A stretch of 64,000 nucleotides of DNA from Pseudomonas protegens (GCF_003363755.1 NZ_CP031396.1:1550001-1614000); one strand, 5' to 3'. Positions 8,256-17,389 are shown, counted from the first letter of the stretch. The notes: a model not told the origin generated them from the letters alone. Made by a program: numbers and translations.

Positions 8256-9332
8256 ATGGCTGATTTACCGATCAACGACCTTAACGTCGCCTCCAACGAG
8301 ACCCTGATCACCCCTGATCAACTCAAGCGAGACATCCCCCTTAGCGACACCGCCTTGCGCACCGTGACCAAGGGTCGCGAAGTGATCCGCAACATCCTCG
8401 ATGGCACTGATCACCGTCTGTTTATCGTCATTGGGCCCTGCTCGATCCACGACATCAAGGCAGCGCACGAGTACGCTGAACGTCTCAAGGCACTGGCGGC
8501 GGAAGTCTCTGACACTCTCTATCTGGTAATGCGGGTGTACTTCGAGAAACCCCGTACTACCGTTGGCTGGAAAGGCCTGATCAACGACCCTTACCTGGAT
8601 GACTCGTTCAAGATTCAGGACGGTTTGCATATCGGGCGGCAGTTGTTGCTGGACCTGGCTGAAATGGGCCTGCCTACCGCCACTGAAGCCCTTGACCCGA
8701 TCTCCCCGCAATATCTGCAGGACCTGATCAGTTGGTCGGCCATCGGTGCACGCACCACCGAATCCCAGACCCATCGGGAAATGGCTTCCGGCCTGTCGTC
8801 GGCCGTGGGCTTCAAGAATGGCACCGACGGTGGCCTAACCGTGGCGATCAATGCGCTGCAATCGGTATCCAGCCCGCATCGTTTCCTGGGGATCAACCCA
8901 CAAGGTGGCGTATCGATCGTAACCACCAAAGGCAACGCCTACGGCCACGTGGTGCTGCGTGGCGGCAACGGTAAGCCGAACTACGACTCGGTGAGCGTCG
9001 CTGTCTGCGAACAAGCCCTGAGCAAGGCCAAGATCAAGCCGAACATCATGATCGACTGCAGCCATGCCAACTCCAACAAGGACCCGGCGCTGCAACCTCT
9101 AGTCATGGAAAACGTTGCCAACCAAATCCTGGAAGGCAACCAGTCGATCATCGGTCTGATGGTGGAAAGTCACCTGAACTGGGGTTGCCAGGCGATTCCG
9201 AAGGACCTGTCAGACCTGCAGTACGGCGTATCGATTACCGACGCCTGCATCGACTGGGAAAGCACCGAGAAAACCCTGCGCAGCATGCACGCCAAGCTCA
9301 AGGACGTATTGCCGAAACGCGATCGCAGCTGA
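8256..9332 (+). CDS. aroF: 3-deoxy-7-phosphoheptulonate (DAHP) synthase, class I
   Basis: Catalyses the first step of the shikimate pathway, condensing phosphoenolpyruvate with erythrose 4-phosphate. The 358-residue protein is the AroFGH type: IGPCSIHD, RVYFEKPRTTVGWKG, the GARTTESQ loop, FKNGTDG and the metal ligands in DCSHANSNK. Pseudomonas encodes more than one isozyme; which feedback type this is cannot be settled by eye, so the symbol is approximate. The 140-base leader contains a GC-rich imperfect hairpin at about 8176-8215. A strong bidirectional terminator follows. Confidence 0.95.
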   Translation: MADLPINDLNVASNETLITPDQLKRDIPLSDTALRTVTKGREVIRNILDGTDHRLFIVIGPCSIHDIKAAHEYAERLKALAAEVSDTLYLVMRVYFEKPRTTVGWKGLINDPYLDDSFKIQDGLHIGRQLLLDLAEMGLPTATEALDPISPQYLQDLISWSAIGARTTESQTHREMASGLSSAVGFKNGTDGGLTVAINALQSVSSPHRFLGINPQGGVSIVTTKGNAYGHVVLRGGNGKPNYDSVSVAVCEQALSKAKIKPNIMIDCSHANSNKDPALQPLVMENVANQILEGNQSIIGLMVESHLNWGCQAIPKDLSDLQYGVSITDACIDWESTEKTLRSMHAKLKDVLPKRDRS

Positions 9333-9351
9333 TTCCTTTTCGTCAGACACA

Positions 9352-9380
9352 AAAACGCCGGGCCAAGCCCGGCGTTTTTT
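9352..9380. terminator. Bidirectional terminator between aroF and the GNAT gene
   Basis: AAAAACGCCGGGC and GCCCGGCGTTTTT pair perfectly around a three-base loop, with T-runs on both strands. It serves the convergent DAHP synthase (+) and GNAT (-) transcripts. Confidence 0.93.
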
Positions 9381-9393
9381 ATGGTCGCCCCGA

Positions 9394-9675
9394 TCAGAGC
9401 TTTGCTGCGTGACGCTGATGGCGTTCCATGTAGCGTTCTACATAAGAACAGGATGGAATCACTGTGTAACCCATACGCTCGGCGTACTCCAGCGCCTGCT
9501 CGGTCAACGCCGCGGCAATGCCGCGCCCACGTAATGCGTTGGGCACGAAGGTGCGGTAGATATCCAGAGTCTGCTTACCCAGGTCCATATAGGTCAGGTA
9601 GGCACGATGACCGTCCACATTGGTCTCGAACTGATGACCAGCCTGGTCATGGTGGATGGACAACGCCTCGCTCAT
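9394..9675 (-). CDS. Short GNAT-type N-acetyltransferase (YjdJ-like)
   Basis: 93 residues from the ATG at 9675, preceded by an excellent AAGGAG. The protein is the short one-domain GNAT kind: an N-terminal HHDQAGHQFETN strand, the acetyl-CoA loop ALRGRGIAAAL, and the C-terminal conserved IPSCSYVERYMERH. This YjdJ family has a conserved cysteine/serine segment and small, mostly unknown amine substrates. The ribosome-binding site overlaps the stop codon of an upstream small zinc-ribbon ORF, suggesting translational coupling. Confidence 0.88.
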   Translation of the reverse strand: MSEALSIHHDQAGHQFETNVDGHRAYLTYMDLGKQTLDIYRTFVPNALRGRGIAAALTEQALEYAERMGYTVIPSCSYVERYMERHQRHAAKL

Positions 9676-9677
9676 CA

Positions 9678-9863
9678 CTACTCCTTGCGGGTCTGGAATG
9701 CTGACCCATACCTTACCGATGTTTTTCCGGCGAAGGAACAACTTACGCCACCTCGTGCCTGTCGGACACCACCGTAGAAGGCATCCCCCTTACATCGCGA
9801 GCACGTTACAAAATAGTAGGCGCCCTGGGCATAAATGCTCAAGCCACACTCGTCACAGATCAA
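9678..9863 (-). CDS. Candidate small zinc-ribbon protein (61 aa)
   Basis: A 61-codon frame opening with TTG at 9863 (GAGG about 9 bases upstream, in-frame stop just before). It has two zinc-knuckle pairs, CDEC at residues 3-6 and CSRC at 21-24, plus a further Cys near residue 42: a classical four-cysteine ribbon spacing unlikely by chance. Its TAG stop lies inside the AAGGAG-TAG-TG-ATG start region of the GNAT gene, typical of coupled genes. I do not recognise the family. The C-terminal 20 residues look less structured and could be shifted or degraded. Confidence 0.45.
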   Translation of the reverse strand: MICDECGLSIYAQGAYYFVTCSRCKGDAFYGGVRQARGGVSCSFAGKTSVRYGSAFQTRKE

Positions 9864-10159
9864 CGTAAAACGCCCTCAGCAAGCCTTGCAGAAAGCACCG
9901 TCAGGCCCAGTGTAAAAATGCGTTGAGGCTATACATCGCCGGATGCTGAAACTTAAGACGAGCACCGTTTCTTAAAGTCACCGGCAAGATGGATAAAGAT
10001 AGGCCAAGGCTGGGCAGATTCTGAAGAAAAGTGCCATCGACAGAATATAGGCCACTTTAGCCTAGACTCTGAAACAGCGCCTGGAGAATGCTGGCAAACA
10101 ACCAGCACCCTCTGACAGAGCCTTGCCGCTGAATGTTTTTTATACAATCGCTTAAAAAG
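9864..10159. other. Non-coding stretch upstream of the oprI promoter
   Basis: About 300 bases separate the zinc-ribbon ORF from the oprI promoter. Both strands hold only short frames without ribosome-binding sites or recognisable motifs. No strong hairpin with a T-run was seen. An unannotated small RNA cannot be excluded. Confidence 0.5.
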
Positions 10160-10188
10160 TTGCTCGAAAAAGAATCACCGCCTAGAAT
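10160..10188 (+). promoter_or_regulatory. Sigma-70 promoter candidate for oprI
   Basis: TTGCTC at 10160-10165 and TAGAAT at 10183-10188 are separated by exactly 17 bases, followed by a T-tract. Transcription would start near 10195, giving a leader of about 115 bases before the oprI ATG. A strong promoter is expected for this very abundant lipoprotein. Confidence 0.6.
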
Positions 10189-10308
10189 TTTTTTTGCTTC
10201 TTGCGCTACGTCAGTTTACTTACTACAAGTAATGGGTAGTATGTACGCCGGCTATTTCCTCACTCTGAGGTGATAGCTACTAATAGAAAGTCCTTGAAGG
10301 GGAACACG

Positions 10309-10560
10309 ATGAACAACGTTCTGAAATTCTCTGCTCTGGCTCTGGCCGCAGTTCTGGCTACCGGTTGCAGCAGCGTATCCAAAGAAACCGAAGCTCGTCT
10401 GACTGCTACTGAAGATGCAGCAGCTCGTGCTCAGGCTCGTGCAGACGAAGCCTATCGTAAAGCTGATGAAGCTCTGGCTGCTGCTCAAAAAGCACAACAG
10501 ACTGCTGACGAAGCTAACGAGCGCGCTCTGCGTATGCTGGAAAAAGCTAGCCGCAAGTAA
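10309..10560 (+). CDS. oprI: Major outer-membrane lipoprotein OprI (Lpp-like)
   Basis: 83 residues from the ATG at 10309, with AAGGGGA upstream; a GTG at 10270 is a less likely start. A lipoprotein signal peptide ends in the lipobox ATGC, so the mature protein begins at Cys20 and continues [11 protein letters not shown]. The rest is an alanine-rich heptad coiled coil, ending in KASRK with the C-terminal lysine that can be linked to peptidoglycan. It trimerises and anchors the outer membrane to the cell wall. Codon use is strongly biased to highly expressed codons, and it has its own promoter and terminator. Confidence 0.98.
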   Translation: MNNVLKFSALALAAVLATGCSSVSKETEARLTATEDAAARAQARADEAYRKADEALAAAQKAQQTADEANERALRMLEKASRK

Positions 10561-10581
10561 TAGTCCCTCGGGATTGTTATC

Positions 10582-10612
10582 AAGCCGATCCATTTTTTGG
10601 ATCGGCTTTTTT
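10582..10612 (+). terminator. oprI terminator
   Basis: AAGCCGATCC and GGATCGGCTT form a ten-base-pair stem around ATTTTTT, followed by a six-base T-run; it lies 22 bases after the oprI stop. Confidence 0.93.
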
Positions 10613-10636
10613 ATTGCCTGGGATTTTCCACTGACA

Positions 10637-10674
10637 ATAAAAAACCCGTCGACACCGGCAGGTCTCGACGGGTT
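10637..10674 (-). terminator. Terminator of the L,D-transpeptidase gene
   Basis: On the minus strand AACCCGTCGA pairs with TCGACGGGTT, followed by TTTTTATTG; it lies just past the L,D-transpeptidase stop and faces the oprI terminator. Confidence 0.85.
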
Positions 10675-10687
10675 GTTGTTCTAACCC

Positions 10688-11662
10688 TTACTGCTGCAGA
10701 TCGAACGGAGCACTGGACAACGATGTTGCAGGCGCAGTGGTCGGTATTGCGATCTCCACTGGCAAGCCATCTTCGGCCGCCACTACATCCCTGACCACAT
10801 CCCAGTTCATGCGCAGGTTGTTGGCCAGATCTTCGCGCTTGAGCAAAGCATTGATCACCGCAGTGTGCTTGTCGACCACTGAAGGATTACCCTTGTCATC
10901 CAAAGGTGTATGCGCCTCCAGATAGACTTTGCCACCGCTGATACCGAACTTGTACGGATCGTTGATGATACGCACGGAAGTTCCTACCGGAACCATCCCG
11001 GCCATTTCCAGCACGTTGTTGTTGAGCATACGGAAACAGCCATGGCTGGTGCGCATGCCGATGCCGAACTTTTTGTTCGAACCGTGGATCAGGTAACCAG
11101 GCGTGCCCAATGTGAACTTGAACGGCCCCAGCGGGTTATTCGGTCCTGCCGGCACCACGCTCGGCAGGGGATCACCATCGGCAGCGTGTTCGGCCCGGAT
11201 CGACGCTGGTGGAGTCCAGGTTGGATTCGGGGTTTTCGCAGTAATGCTGGTATGAGCGATCGGCGACCCCCAACCCTCGCGTCCAATGCCCAACGGGAAG
11301 GTGTAAACCACATTCCGCCCCTTGGGGAAGTAGTAAAGACGATACTCCGCCAGGTTAATCACGATGCCCTCACGGGGCCCGGGAGGCAGGATGAAACGGG
11401 TGGGCAAGATGACCTCGGTCCCCGCCCCCGGCAACCAGGGGTCGACTCCCGGATTGGCCGCCACCATCTCCAGATACCCCAGGTCATGAGCAGTGCCCAG
11501 GTCGGCGAAGGTGTCTTCGTACTTGGCCTTGATCACCTGCACCTGACCGACAATATCTTCACCGGGCGGCGGTAGAGGCAATTCCAATGCTGCAACGGGA
11601 CCGGCCAAACACAATGCGGCAAGTGTCAGGCAGCGGGTGACGACGGGGAGACGCGGCAACAT
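10688..11662 (-). CDS. L,D-transpeptidase (ErfK/YbiS family), periplasmic
   Basis: 324 residues from the ATG at 11662, chosen because AAGGA lies 8 bases upstream; the in-frame ATG six codons earlier has no ribosome-binding site. A signal peptide ends around AALELP. A LysM-like segment follows at about residues 30-75, and then the YkuD catalytic domain with the HG...SHGCFRM signature, whose cysteine is the nucleophile. Such enzymes form 3-3 cross-links in peptidoglycan or attach Lpp-type lipoproteins to it. Its position beside oprI makes OprI anchoring an attractive but unproven role. Confidence 0.93.
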   Translation of the reverse strand: MLPRLPVVTRCLTLAALCLAGPVAALELPLPPPGEDIVGQVQVIKAKYEDTFADLGTAHDLGYLEMVAANPGVDPWLPGAGTEVILPTRFILPPGPREGIVINLAEYRLYYFPKGRNVVYTFPLGIGREGWGSPIAHTSITAKTPNPTWTPPASIRAEHAADGDPLPSVVPAGPNNPLGPFKFTLGTPGYLIHGSNKKFGIGMRTSHGCFRMLNNNVLEMAGMVPVGTSVRIINDPYKFGISGGKVYLEAHTPLDDKGNPSVVDKHTAVINALLKREDLANNLRMNWDVVRDVVAAEDGLPVEIAIPTTAPATSLSSAPFDLQQ

Positions 11663-11796
11663 CCGGATAATCCTTCGCATGAAAAACGAGTGATAGAAAC
11701 GCGATTGTACACCCCGCCCCCTGGCTGCGGGAGCCAAGCGGGAGACACAAGCGCAGGCACATGAAATCCCTGTCGAAACGGTCCGCTATCGACCGC

Positions 11797-12090
11797 CTAC
11801 AGCTCGAAGCGCAACTCCGGCCAGATCGGCGGAGTGCCGCGCTTTTGCGACTCCAGGATTGCCCGGCACAAAGGGCAGAGTCGTTGATCCTGGAAAATCG
11901 TCCGATCCACACTCGACCAGCGCGGCTGCGCGGGCAACAAAGTGCCACACAAGGTCCGATCGGCAGAACCACCCAACTCCAGCTGACGCGTCACCAGATG
12001 CACTCGAACTTCCTGGCAGGCGAACAGGTCAAGCTGTTCATCAGGCTCGATCAGTTGATAGGCAAACAGGGACCAGGCGGGACGCGGCAT
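11797..12090 (-). CDS. Conserved hypothetical protein with CPLC motif
   Basis: 97 residues from the ATG at 12090 (GGAG six bases upstream; an ATG four codons earlier has a poorer site). It has no signal peptide or membrane span. Cysteines occur at FACQEV, TLCGTL and the CPLC pair near the C-terminus (RLCPLCRAILES), which could form a small metal site. I do not recognise a named family; proteins like it sit beside tesA in other pseudomonads as far as I recall. Same strand as tesA and 56 bases downstream of it. Confidence 0.75.
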   Translation of the reverse strand: MPRPAWSLFAYQLIEPDEQLDLFACQEVRVHLVTRQLELGGSADRTLCGTLLPAQPRWSSVDRTIFQDQRLCPLCRAILESQKRGTPPIWPELRFEL

Positions 12091-12146
12091 CGGGGGCTCC
12101 AAATCGGGGGCGCCACATTAGCCGAAACACTGCCACTAGAAAAGCG

Positions 12147-12752
12147 TCAAAGCAGCGGTTTTAGCGTCGGCCAGACATTTTCCAGCAACTTGTCCTGAGC
12201 CGCTGCTGCAGGGTGCAGACCGTCTGCCTGCATCAGTTCGGGATGACCACCGACCCCATCAAGAAAAAACGGTACCAGCGCCACCTTTTTGTCACTGGCC
12301 AACTGGCCATAAACCTGAGCGAACGCCTGGGTGTAGCGCACACCATAGTTGGGCGGCAACTGCATGCCCAACAGCAGCACCTTGGCACCACTGGCCTGGG
12401 CACTGTCGATCATCGACGCAAGATTTTGTTGCAATTGCTGAGGCGGCTGGCCGCGCAGGCCATCGTTGCCGCCCAACTCGAGGATCACCACCTCAGGCTT
12501 ATGCTCTGCAAGCAGCGGCGGCAGCCGCGCCAGGCCACCGGCACTGGTGTCGCCACTGACCGAGGCGTTGATCACTTTGTCGGTGAAACCCTGGTCCTTG
12601 AGCCGCTTCTCCAACAGAGCCACCCACCCCTCGCGGGTATCCAGGCCGAAAGCCGCACTGATACTATCGCCCACGATCAGGACCGTACCCGCCGCTGCGT
12701 TCTGGGCCATGCACATCAAGGCCAGGCCGGCACTCAAAAACCATACACGCAT
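12147..12752 (-). CDS. tesA: TesA-type arylesterase / lysophospholipase, periplasmic
   Basis: 201 residues from the ATG at 12752, preceded by GGAGAA. A signal peptide ends at QNAAA. The SGNH-hydrolase blocks are clear: GDSIS with the nucleophilic serine, SGDTSAGG, GGNDG, and DGLHP with the catalytic Asp-His. TesA is a multifunctional periplasmic esterase, thioesterase and lysophospholipase. It is divergent from ybbA, with only 10 bases between the two start codons, so the promoters must overlap the opposite coding regions. This tesA-ybbAP arrangement is also known in Escherichia coli. Confidence 0.96.
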   Translation of the reverse strand: MRVWFLSAGLALMCMAQNAAAGTVLIVGDSISAAFGLDTREGWVALLEKRLKDQGFTDKVINASVSGDTSAGGLARLPPLLAEHKPEVVILELGGNDGLRGQPPQQLQQNLASMIDSAQASGAKVLLLGMQLPPNYGVRYTQAFAQVYGQLASDKKVALVPFFLDGVGGHPELMQADGLHPAAAAQDKLLENVWPTLKPLL

Positions 12753-12762
12753 CGGATTCTCC

Positions 12763-13446
12763 ATGGGCGCAAGCATTCTCACTGCGCGGAACCTTAGCAA
12801 AGTGGTTCCCAGCGCGGAAGGTGAACTGACCATCCTTCATGAACTCAGCCTGGAGCTGAACCAGGGCGACAGCCTGGCCATAGTCGGCGCCTCGGGTTCC
12901 GGAAAATCCACACTGCTCGGTTTGCTGGCAGGACTCGACCTGCCCAGTAGTGGTGAGGTCACCCTCGCCGGCCAGGCCTTGAGTCGCCTGGATGAAGATC
13001 AGCGAGCACGGGTCAGGGCCGAGCACGTTGGGTTCGTGTTTCAATCCTTCCAGTTGCTCGATAGCCTCAACGCCCTGGAAAACGTCATGCTGCCCCTGGA
13101 ACTGGATGGCCGCCGCGACGCCCGTGAGCGCGCCACCGAGCTGCTGCGACGGGTCGGCCTCGGCCAGCGCCTGAGCCACTCGCCTCGCCAGCTTTCCGGC
13201 GGTGAGCAACAACGAGTAGCCATCGCCCGGGCCTTTGCCGCCGAACCCGACGTGCTGTTTGCCGACGAACCTACCGGCAACCTCGACAGCCACACCGGTG
13301 AACGCATCAGCGACCTGCTGTTCGAACTCAACAAGGAGAGCGGCACGACCCTGGTGCTGGTGACCCATGATGAACGCCTGGCCCATCGTTGCCGGCGCCT
13401 GATCCGTCTTGAAGCGGGCTTGCTGGTCGCCCCTCTGGAGCCTTGA
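12763..13446 (+). CDS. ybbA: ABC transporter ATPase, YbbA type
   Basis: 227 residues from the ATG at 12763; only a weak ribosome-binding site is visible. All ABC motifs are present: Walker [11 protein letters not shown]-loop VFQSFQLL, signature LSGGEQQR, Walker B VLFADEP and the switch histidine in THDE. It belongs to the MacB/LolD-like group that pairs with FtsX-type permeases. The stop overlaps the start of the permease gene (TGATG). The substrate is unknown; the context with tesA suggests lipid or envelope components. Confidence 0.93.
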   Translation: MGASILTARNLSKVVPSAEGELTILHELSLELNQGDSLAIVGASGSGKSTLLGLLAGLDLPSSGEVTLAGQALSRLDEDQRARVRAEHVGFVFQSFQLLDSLNALENVMLPLELDGRRDARERATELLRRVGLGQRLSHSPRQLSGGEQQRVAIARAFAAEPDVLFADEPTGNLDSHTGERISDLLFELNKESGTTLVLVTHDERLAHRCRRLIRLEAGLLVAPLEP

Positions 13447-15950
13447 TGGCACGTCTGCCGCTGTTGCGTCTGTTCAGCCTCGCCCTGCGCCAGCTGTTGC
13501 GCGATGCCCGCGCCGGGGAGTTACGGGTGCTGTTCTTTGCCTTGCTGGTGGCTGTGGCGGCGAGCACCGCCATTGGTTATTTCGGCGCCCGCCTGAACGG
13601 CGCCATGCTGCTGCGGGCCACCGAGTTTCTCGGGGCTGATCTGCTTCTGGAGGGCAGCTCACCGGCACGCCCGGAGCAGGTCGACAGCGGGCGTGCACTG
13701 GGACTCGATCATGCCCGCATAGTCGAATTCTCCAGCGTTATCGCCACCGACAATGGCATCCAGCTGTCGAGTATCAAGGCAGTGGACAATGCCTACCCAC
13801 TACGCGGCCAACTCAAGAGCGCGGCAGCGCCCTACGGCATTGAAGAGCCCGGTGGAGGTCCAAAGGCCGGTGAAGCCTGGGTCGAATCACGCCTGCTGAC
13901 CGCGCTGAATCTGAAGATCGGCGACAGCATCGACGTCGGCACGCACCCCCTGCGGCTGGCTCGGGTCCTGACCTATGAGCCCGACCGAGCCGGCAACTTC
14001 TATAGCCTGACGCCTCGAGTGCTGATCAGCCTGGACGACCTGCAAGCCACCGGCGTCGTCCAGCCGGGTAGCCGGGTCAGCTACAAGGAGCTCTGGCGCG
14101 GCCCGGCACTGGCCCTAGAGAGCTATCGCCAACTGATCAAGCCGGGCCTGGCGCCCAACCAGCGACTGCAGGATGCCCGCGATGGCAACCAGCAGATTGG
14201 CGGCGCCCTGGGCAAGGCCGAGCGTTACCTGAACATGGCCAGTCTGGTAGCCGTGTTGCTATCCGGGGTCGCCGTCGCCTTATCGGCCAATCGTTTCGCA
14301 GCCCGGCGCTTCGATGCCAGCGCTTTGCTACGCTGCCTCGGTCTGTCGCGACGGGAAACCATGTTGCTGTTCAGCGTGCAATTGGGACTTCTGGGGCTCC
14401 TGGCCAGCGTCAGCGGCGCACTGCTGGGGTGGTTGGCCCAACTTGGCCTGTTCTATCTGCTGCATGACCTGCTGCCCAGCGATGTGCCTCCAGGTGGCCT
14501 GCTCCCGGCCATTGCCGGCATTGGCACCGGGTTGGTGGCCCTGGCAGGGTTTGCCCTACCGCCCCTGGCTGCCTTGGGGCGGGTCCCGCCACTTCGCGTG
14601 TTACGTCGTGACCTGCTGCCAAATCCTTCCAGTACCTGGATGATCTACGGCGCTGCCCTGTTTGCCCTGGGCCTGATCATGTGGCGCCTGAGTCTGGATC
14701 TGATCCTGACCTTTGCACTGCTCGGCGGTGGGCTGGTAGCTGCACTGGTACTGGGTGGGTTACTGCTTCTGGTGCTGCAAAGCCTGCGTCGTCTGCTGGC
14801 CCGCTCCTCCCTGCCCTGGCGCCTGGGGCTGGGCCAGTTGCTGCGGCATCCCCTGGCGGCAGCCGGACAGTCCCTGGCCTTTGGTCTGATTCTGCTGTCC
14901 ATGGCATTGATCGCCCTGCTGCGGGGCGAACTGCTCGATACCTGGCAGAACCAGTTGCCGAAAAATGCCCCCAATTACTTTGCACTGAATATCCTACCCG
15001 CCGAAAAACAGGCTTTTAGCGAACGCCTGGTACAACTTTCAGCCCCTTCGGCACCGCTGTATCCAGTGGTTCCCGGACGCCTGGTGAGCATCAACGGCGA
15101 GCCTGTAAGGGAGATAGTCAGCAAGGACTCCAGTGGCGACCGCGCGGTACAGCGCGACCTGAGCCTGACCTGGGCCGCCGACCTGCCGGCCGGCAACCGC
15201 ATCACCGAAGGCAACTGGTGGTCAGCGCAGCCCGCCGACGCTGTGCCCGGCGTATCGGTGGAGGCCAAGGTTGCACAAAGCTTGAAACTGAAGCTGGGCG
15301 ACCAACTGACCTTCACGGTCGCGGGCGTTAATCGGGAAGCCCGGGTTACCAGCCTGCGCAGCATCAACTGGGACAACTTCCAACCGAACTTCTTCATGAT
15401 CTTCCAGCCAGGCACCCTGAAAGACCTGCCTGCCACCTACCTGACCAGCTTTTATCTGAGCCCGGGACACGACCAGCAGGTCATCGAGCTATCCAGGGCC
15501 TTTCCAGCGGTGACTATTCTTCAAGTGGAGGCCTTGCTGGAGCAACTGCGCAGCATCCTGGCCCAGGTCACTCTGGCAGTGGAGTATGTATTGCTGTTTG
15601 TCCTTGCGGCGGGAATGGCAGTGCTGTTTTCCGGCCTGCAGGCCACGTTGGACGAGCGCATTCGCCAAGGCGCCCTATTACGCGCGCTCGGTGCCGAGAG
15701 GCGGTTGCTGGTCAAGGCTCGGCGGATCGAGTTCGGTCTTCTCGGCGCCGTCAGCGGCCTGCTGGCAGCCCTGGGTAGCGAACTGGTCAGCCTGGTGCTT
15801 TACCGATTCGCCTTCGACCTGCCCTGGCACCCACATCCCTGGCTATTGCTGCTGCCGCTGATAGGCGCCCTGTTGGTGGGCGGGGCCGGGGTTTTCGGCA
15901 CCCGCCGGGCATTGAACGCCAGCCCGTTGAGCGTCCTGCGCGAAGGGTGA
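13446..15950 (+). CDS. ybbP: FtsX-type ABC permease, YbbP type
   Basis: 834 residues from the ATG at 13446, which overlaps the ybbA stop by one base; a TTG one codon earlier is possible. An N-terminal membrane span (about residues 28-48) precedes a periplasmic region. Several further spans (about 265-490) follow, then a second periplasmic domain and three C-terminal spans (about 710-825). This is the duplicated FtsX layout of the YbbP family. It works with YbbA, probably as a mechanotransmission exporter rather than an importer. Confidence 0.93.
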   Translation: MARLPLLRLFSLALRQLLRDARAGELRVLFFALLVAVAASTAIGYFGARLNGAMLLRATEFLGADLLLEGSSPARPEQVDSGRALGLDHARIVEFSSVIATDNGIQLSSIKAVDNAYPLRGQLKSAAAPYGIEEPGGGPKAGEAWVESRLLTALNLKIGDSIDVGTHPLRLARVLTYEPDRAGNFYSLTPRVLISLDDLQATGVVQPGSRVSYKELWRGPALALESYRQLIKPGLAPNQRLQDARDGNQQIGGALGKAERYLNMASLVAVLLSGVAVALSANRFAARRFDASALLRCLGLSRRETMLLFSVQLGLLGLLASVSGALLGWLAQLGLFYLLHDLLPSDVPPGGLLPAIAGIGTGLVALAGFALPPLAALGRVPPLRVLRRDLLPNPSSTWMIYGAALFALGLIMWRLSLDLILTFALLGGGLVAALVLGGLLLLVLQSLRRLLARSSLPWRLGLGQLLRHPLAAAGQSLAFGLILLSMALIALLRGELLDTWQNQLPKNAPNYFALNILPAEKQAFSERLVQLSAPSAPLYPVVPGRLVSINGEPVREIVSKDSSGDRAVQRDLSLTWAADLPAGNRITEGNWWSAQPADAVPGVSVEAKVAQSLKLKLGDQLTFTVAGVNREARVTSLRSINWDNFQPNFFMIFQPGTLKDLPATYLTSFYLSPGHDQQVIELSRAFPAVTILQVEALLEQLRSILAQVTLAVEYVLLFVLAAGMAVLFSGLQATLDERIRQGALLRALGAERRLLVKARRIEFGLLGAVSGLLAALGSELVSLVLYRFAFDLPWHPHPWLLLLPLIGALLVGGAGVFGTRRALNASPLSVLREG

Positions 15951-15960
15951 AGAGCAACAG

Positions 15961-15982
15961 CTCGCCAGCACAGGCTGGCGAG
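15961..15982. repeat. Hairpin between convergent ybbP and greB
   Basis: CTCGCCAGC and GCTGGCGAG form a nine-base-pair stem around ACAG, immediately after the greB stop on the minus strand and 10 bases after ybbP. It lacks a T-run on both sides; it may be a weak terminator or an mRNA-stabilising end. Confidence 0.5.
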
Positions 15983-15983
15983 C

Positions 15984-16469
15984 CTACTTCTCATAGTCGA
16001 TCTGATTGATCCACCAGCAGGTTTCGCCAGCCGGCGTATGAACAATGGCCTCGTCGCCCACTTCCTTCTTCAGCAGCGCCCTGGCCATGGGCGAGTCGAT
16101 GGAAATGTAGTCCTTGCGCAGATAGATCTCGTCGTATCCAACGATACGAAAGCGCTTGATCTCGGCAGCCTCGTTTTCCACTTCTACCCAGGCGCCAAAG
16201 AACACTCGCCCTTCCTGCTCTGGCGCGTAGGAAACCACCTTCATGTCTTCCAGACGCTTGCGTATGTAACGCACCCGGCGATCAATTTCCCGCAAGAGTT
16301 TTTTGTTGTACTGATAGTCCGCGTTCTCACTGCGGTCACCCAATGACGCGGCCCAAGTGACCTTCTGGGTAATATCCGGGCGCTTCTCCCGCCACAGATA
16401 ATCCAACTCCTGCTTCAGAGCGTCGTAACCATCCTGTGTGATGAGCTTAGTACTCAATTGGCTTGTCAC
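15984..16469 (-). CDS. greB: Transcription cleavage factor GreB
   Basis: 161 residues from the GTG at 16469, chosen because AAGG lies 7 bases upstream and the length matches GreB; the frame is open to an ATG at 16529 without a ribosome-binding site. It has the coiled-coil tip GDRSENADYQYNKK with the catalytic acidic residues, RIVGYDEI, and the C-terminal ISIDSPMARALLKKEVGDEA. GreB rescues backtracked RNA polymerase by stimulating transcript cleavage. Convergent with ybbP. Confidence 0.95.
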   Translation of the reverse strand: MTSQLSTKLITQDGYDALKQELDYLWREKRPDITQKVTWAASLGDRSENADYQYNKKLLREIDRRVRYIRKRLEDMKVVSYAPEQEGRVFFGAWVEVENEAAEIKRFRIVGYDEIYLRKDYISIDSPMARALLKKEVGDEAIVHTPAGETCWWINQIDYEK

Positions 16470-16759
16470 CTTCCAGCCTTGTACATGCTGTTCTGTTATT
16501 TGAATGAGCTGATGCACTCGGCCCGTCATGGGAGGGTTGTTACGCCCCCTTCTCCCAGCCTGTCAGCACTATCAGATTTGTCCGATTTAGATTTCAGAGA
16601 GGTCAGCCAATCATAGAGCCAAACAGCTGAGGCTTACGGCACAAGACACACCTTAAGTAACAGTGTTTGCATCCAGCCTGAGGCACAACTTGAAACCTAC
16701 TTATCCAAAGCACCCGCCAATACTGACCAACACCTCTAAAAACAAAGGGAACGCACTAA

Positions 16760-17389
16760 ATGGGCAACATCATTATCGTCGATGACCATCCTCTGATTCG
16801 ACTGGCCATCAGGTCGGTGCTGGAACCCCACCATCACACCATCGTTGCCGAAGCCGACAACGGTGCGGACGCGGTGCAACTGGTGCGAAAGCACATGCCG
16901 GACCTGTTGATCCTCGACCTGGGTATTCCCAACCTGGACGGCTTTTCGGTCATCGCCCATATCAAGTCCGCGGACCTGCTTGTAAAAACCCTAGTTCTGA
17001 CTTCCAGTGACTCGAAGAACTTCGCCCTGCGATGCCTGCAAGCGGGAGCCGCGGGATTTCTGTGCAAGACTGAAAACCTTCACGAGCTGGCCAATGCGGT
17101 TAAAGCCATTCTGTCCGGGTACAGCTACTTCCCGGAAGACACCATCAATATCCTGCAGCAAAACACCAATGCCGCCAGTCAGGAGAGCGTGTTGATCTCG
17201 CGCCTGACCGATCGCGAGATCACGGTGCTGAAGCTCCTGGCAAGCGGCCTCAACAACCAGCAGATTGCCGACGCTCTGTTGATCAGCCACAAGACCGTCA
17301 GTACCTACAAGGTTCGCTTGCTCAAGCGCTTCAACATTTCCAACCTCGTAGCGCTGGCCGATCTGGCAAAACGTAACGCCGTAGTTTGA
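16760..17389 (+). CDS. Orphan NarL/FixJ-type response regulator
   Basis: 209 residues. The N-terminal receiver has the acidic pair DD at residues 8-9, the phosphoacceptor Asp53 (LILDLG), threonine/serine in TSSD and Lys in LCKTENL. The C-terminal LuxR-type helix-turn-helix (LTDREITVLKLLASG, ISHKTVSTYKVRLLKRF) is complete. AGGGAA precedes the ATG. No histidine kinase gene lies within the window near it, so its partner is elsewhere. The 290 bases before it contain no other gene. EvgA/BvgA-like proteins in pseudomonads look similar. Confidence 0.92.
   Translation: MGNIIIVDDHPLIRLAIRSVLEPHHHTIVAEADNGADAVQLVRKHMPDLLILDLGIPNLDGFSVIAHIKSADLLVKTLVLTSSDSKNFALRCLQAGAAGFLCKTENLHELANAVKAILSGYSYFPEDTINILQQNTNAASQESVLISRLTDREITVLKLLASGLNNQQIADALLISHKTVSTYKVRLLKRFNISNLVALADLAKRNAVV

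Noticed and set aside
9953..10147. 64-codon minus-strand frame before the oprI promoter
   Set aside because: No ribosome-binding site and no motif, unlike the zinc-ribbon frame nearby.
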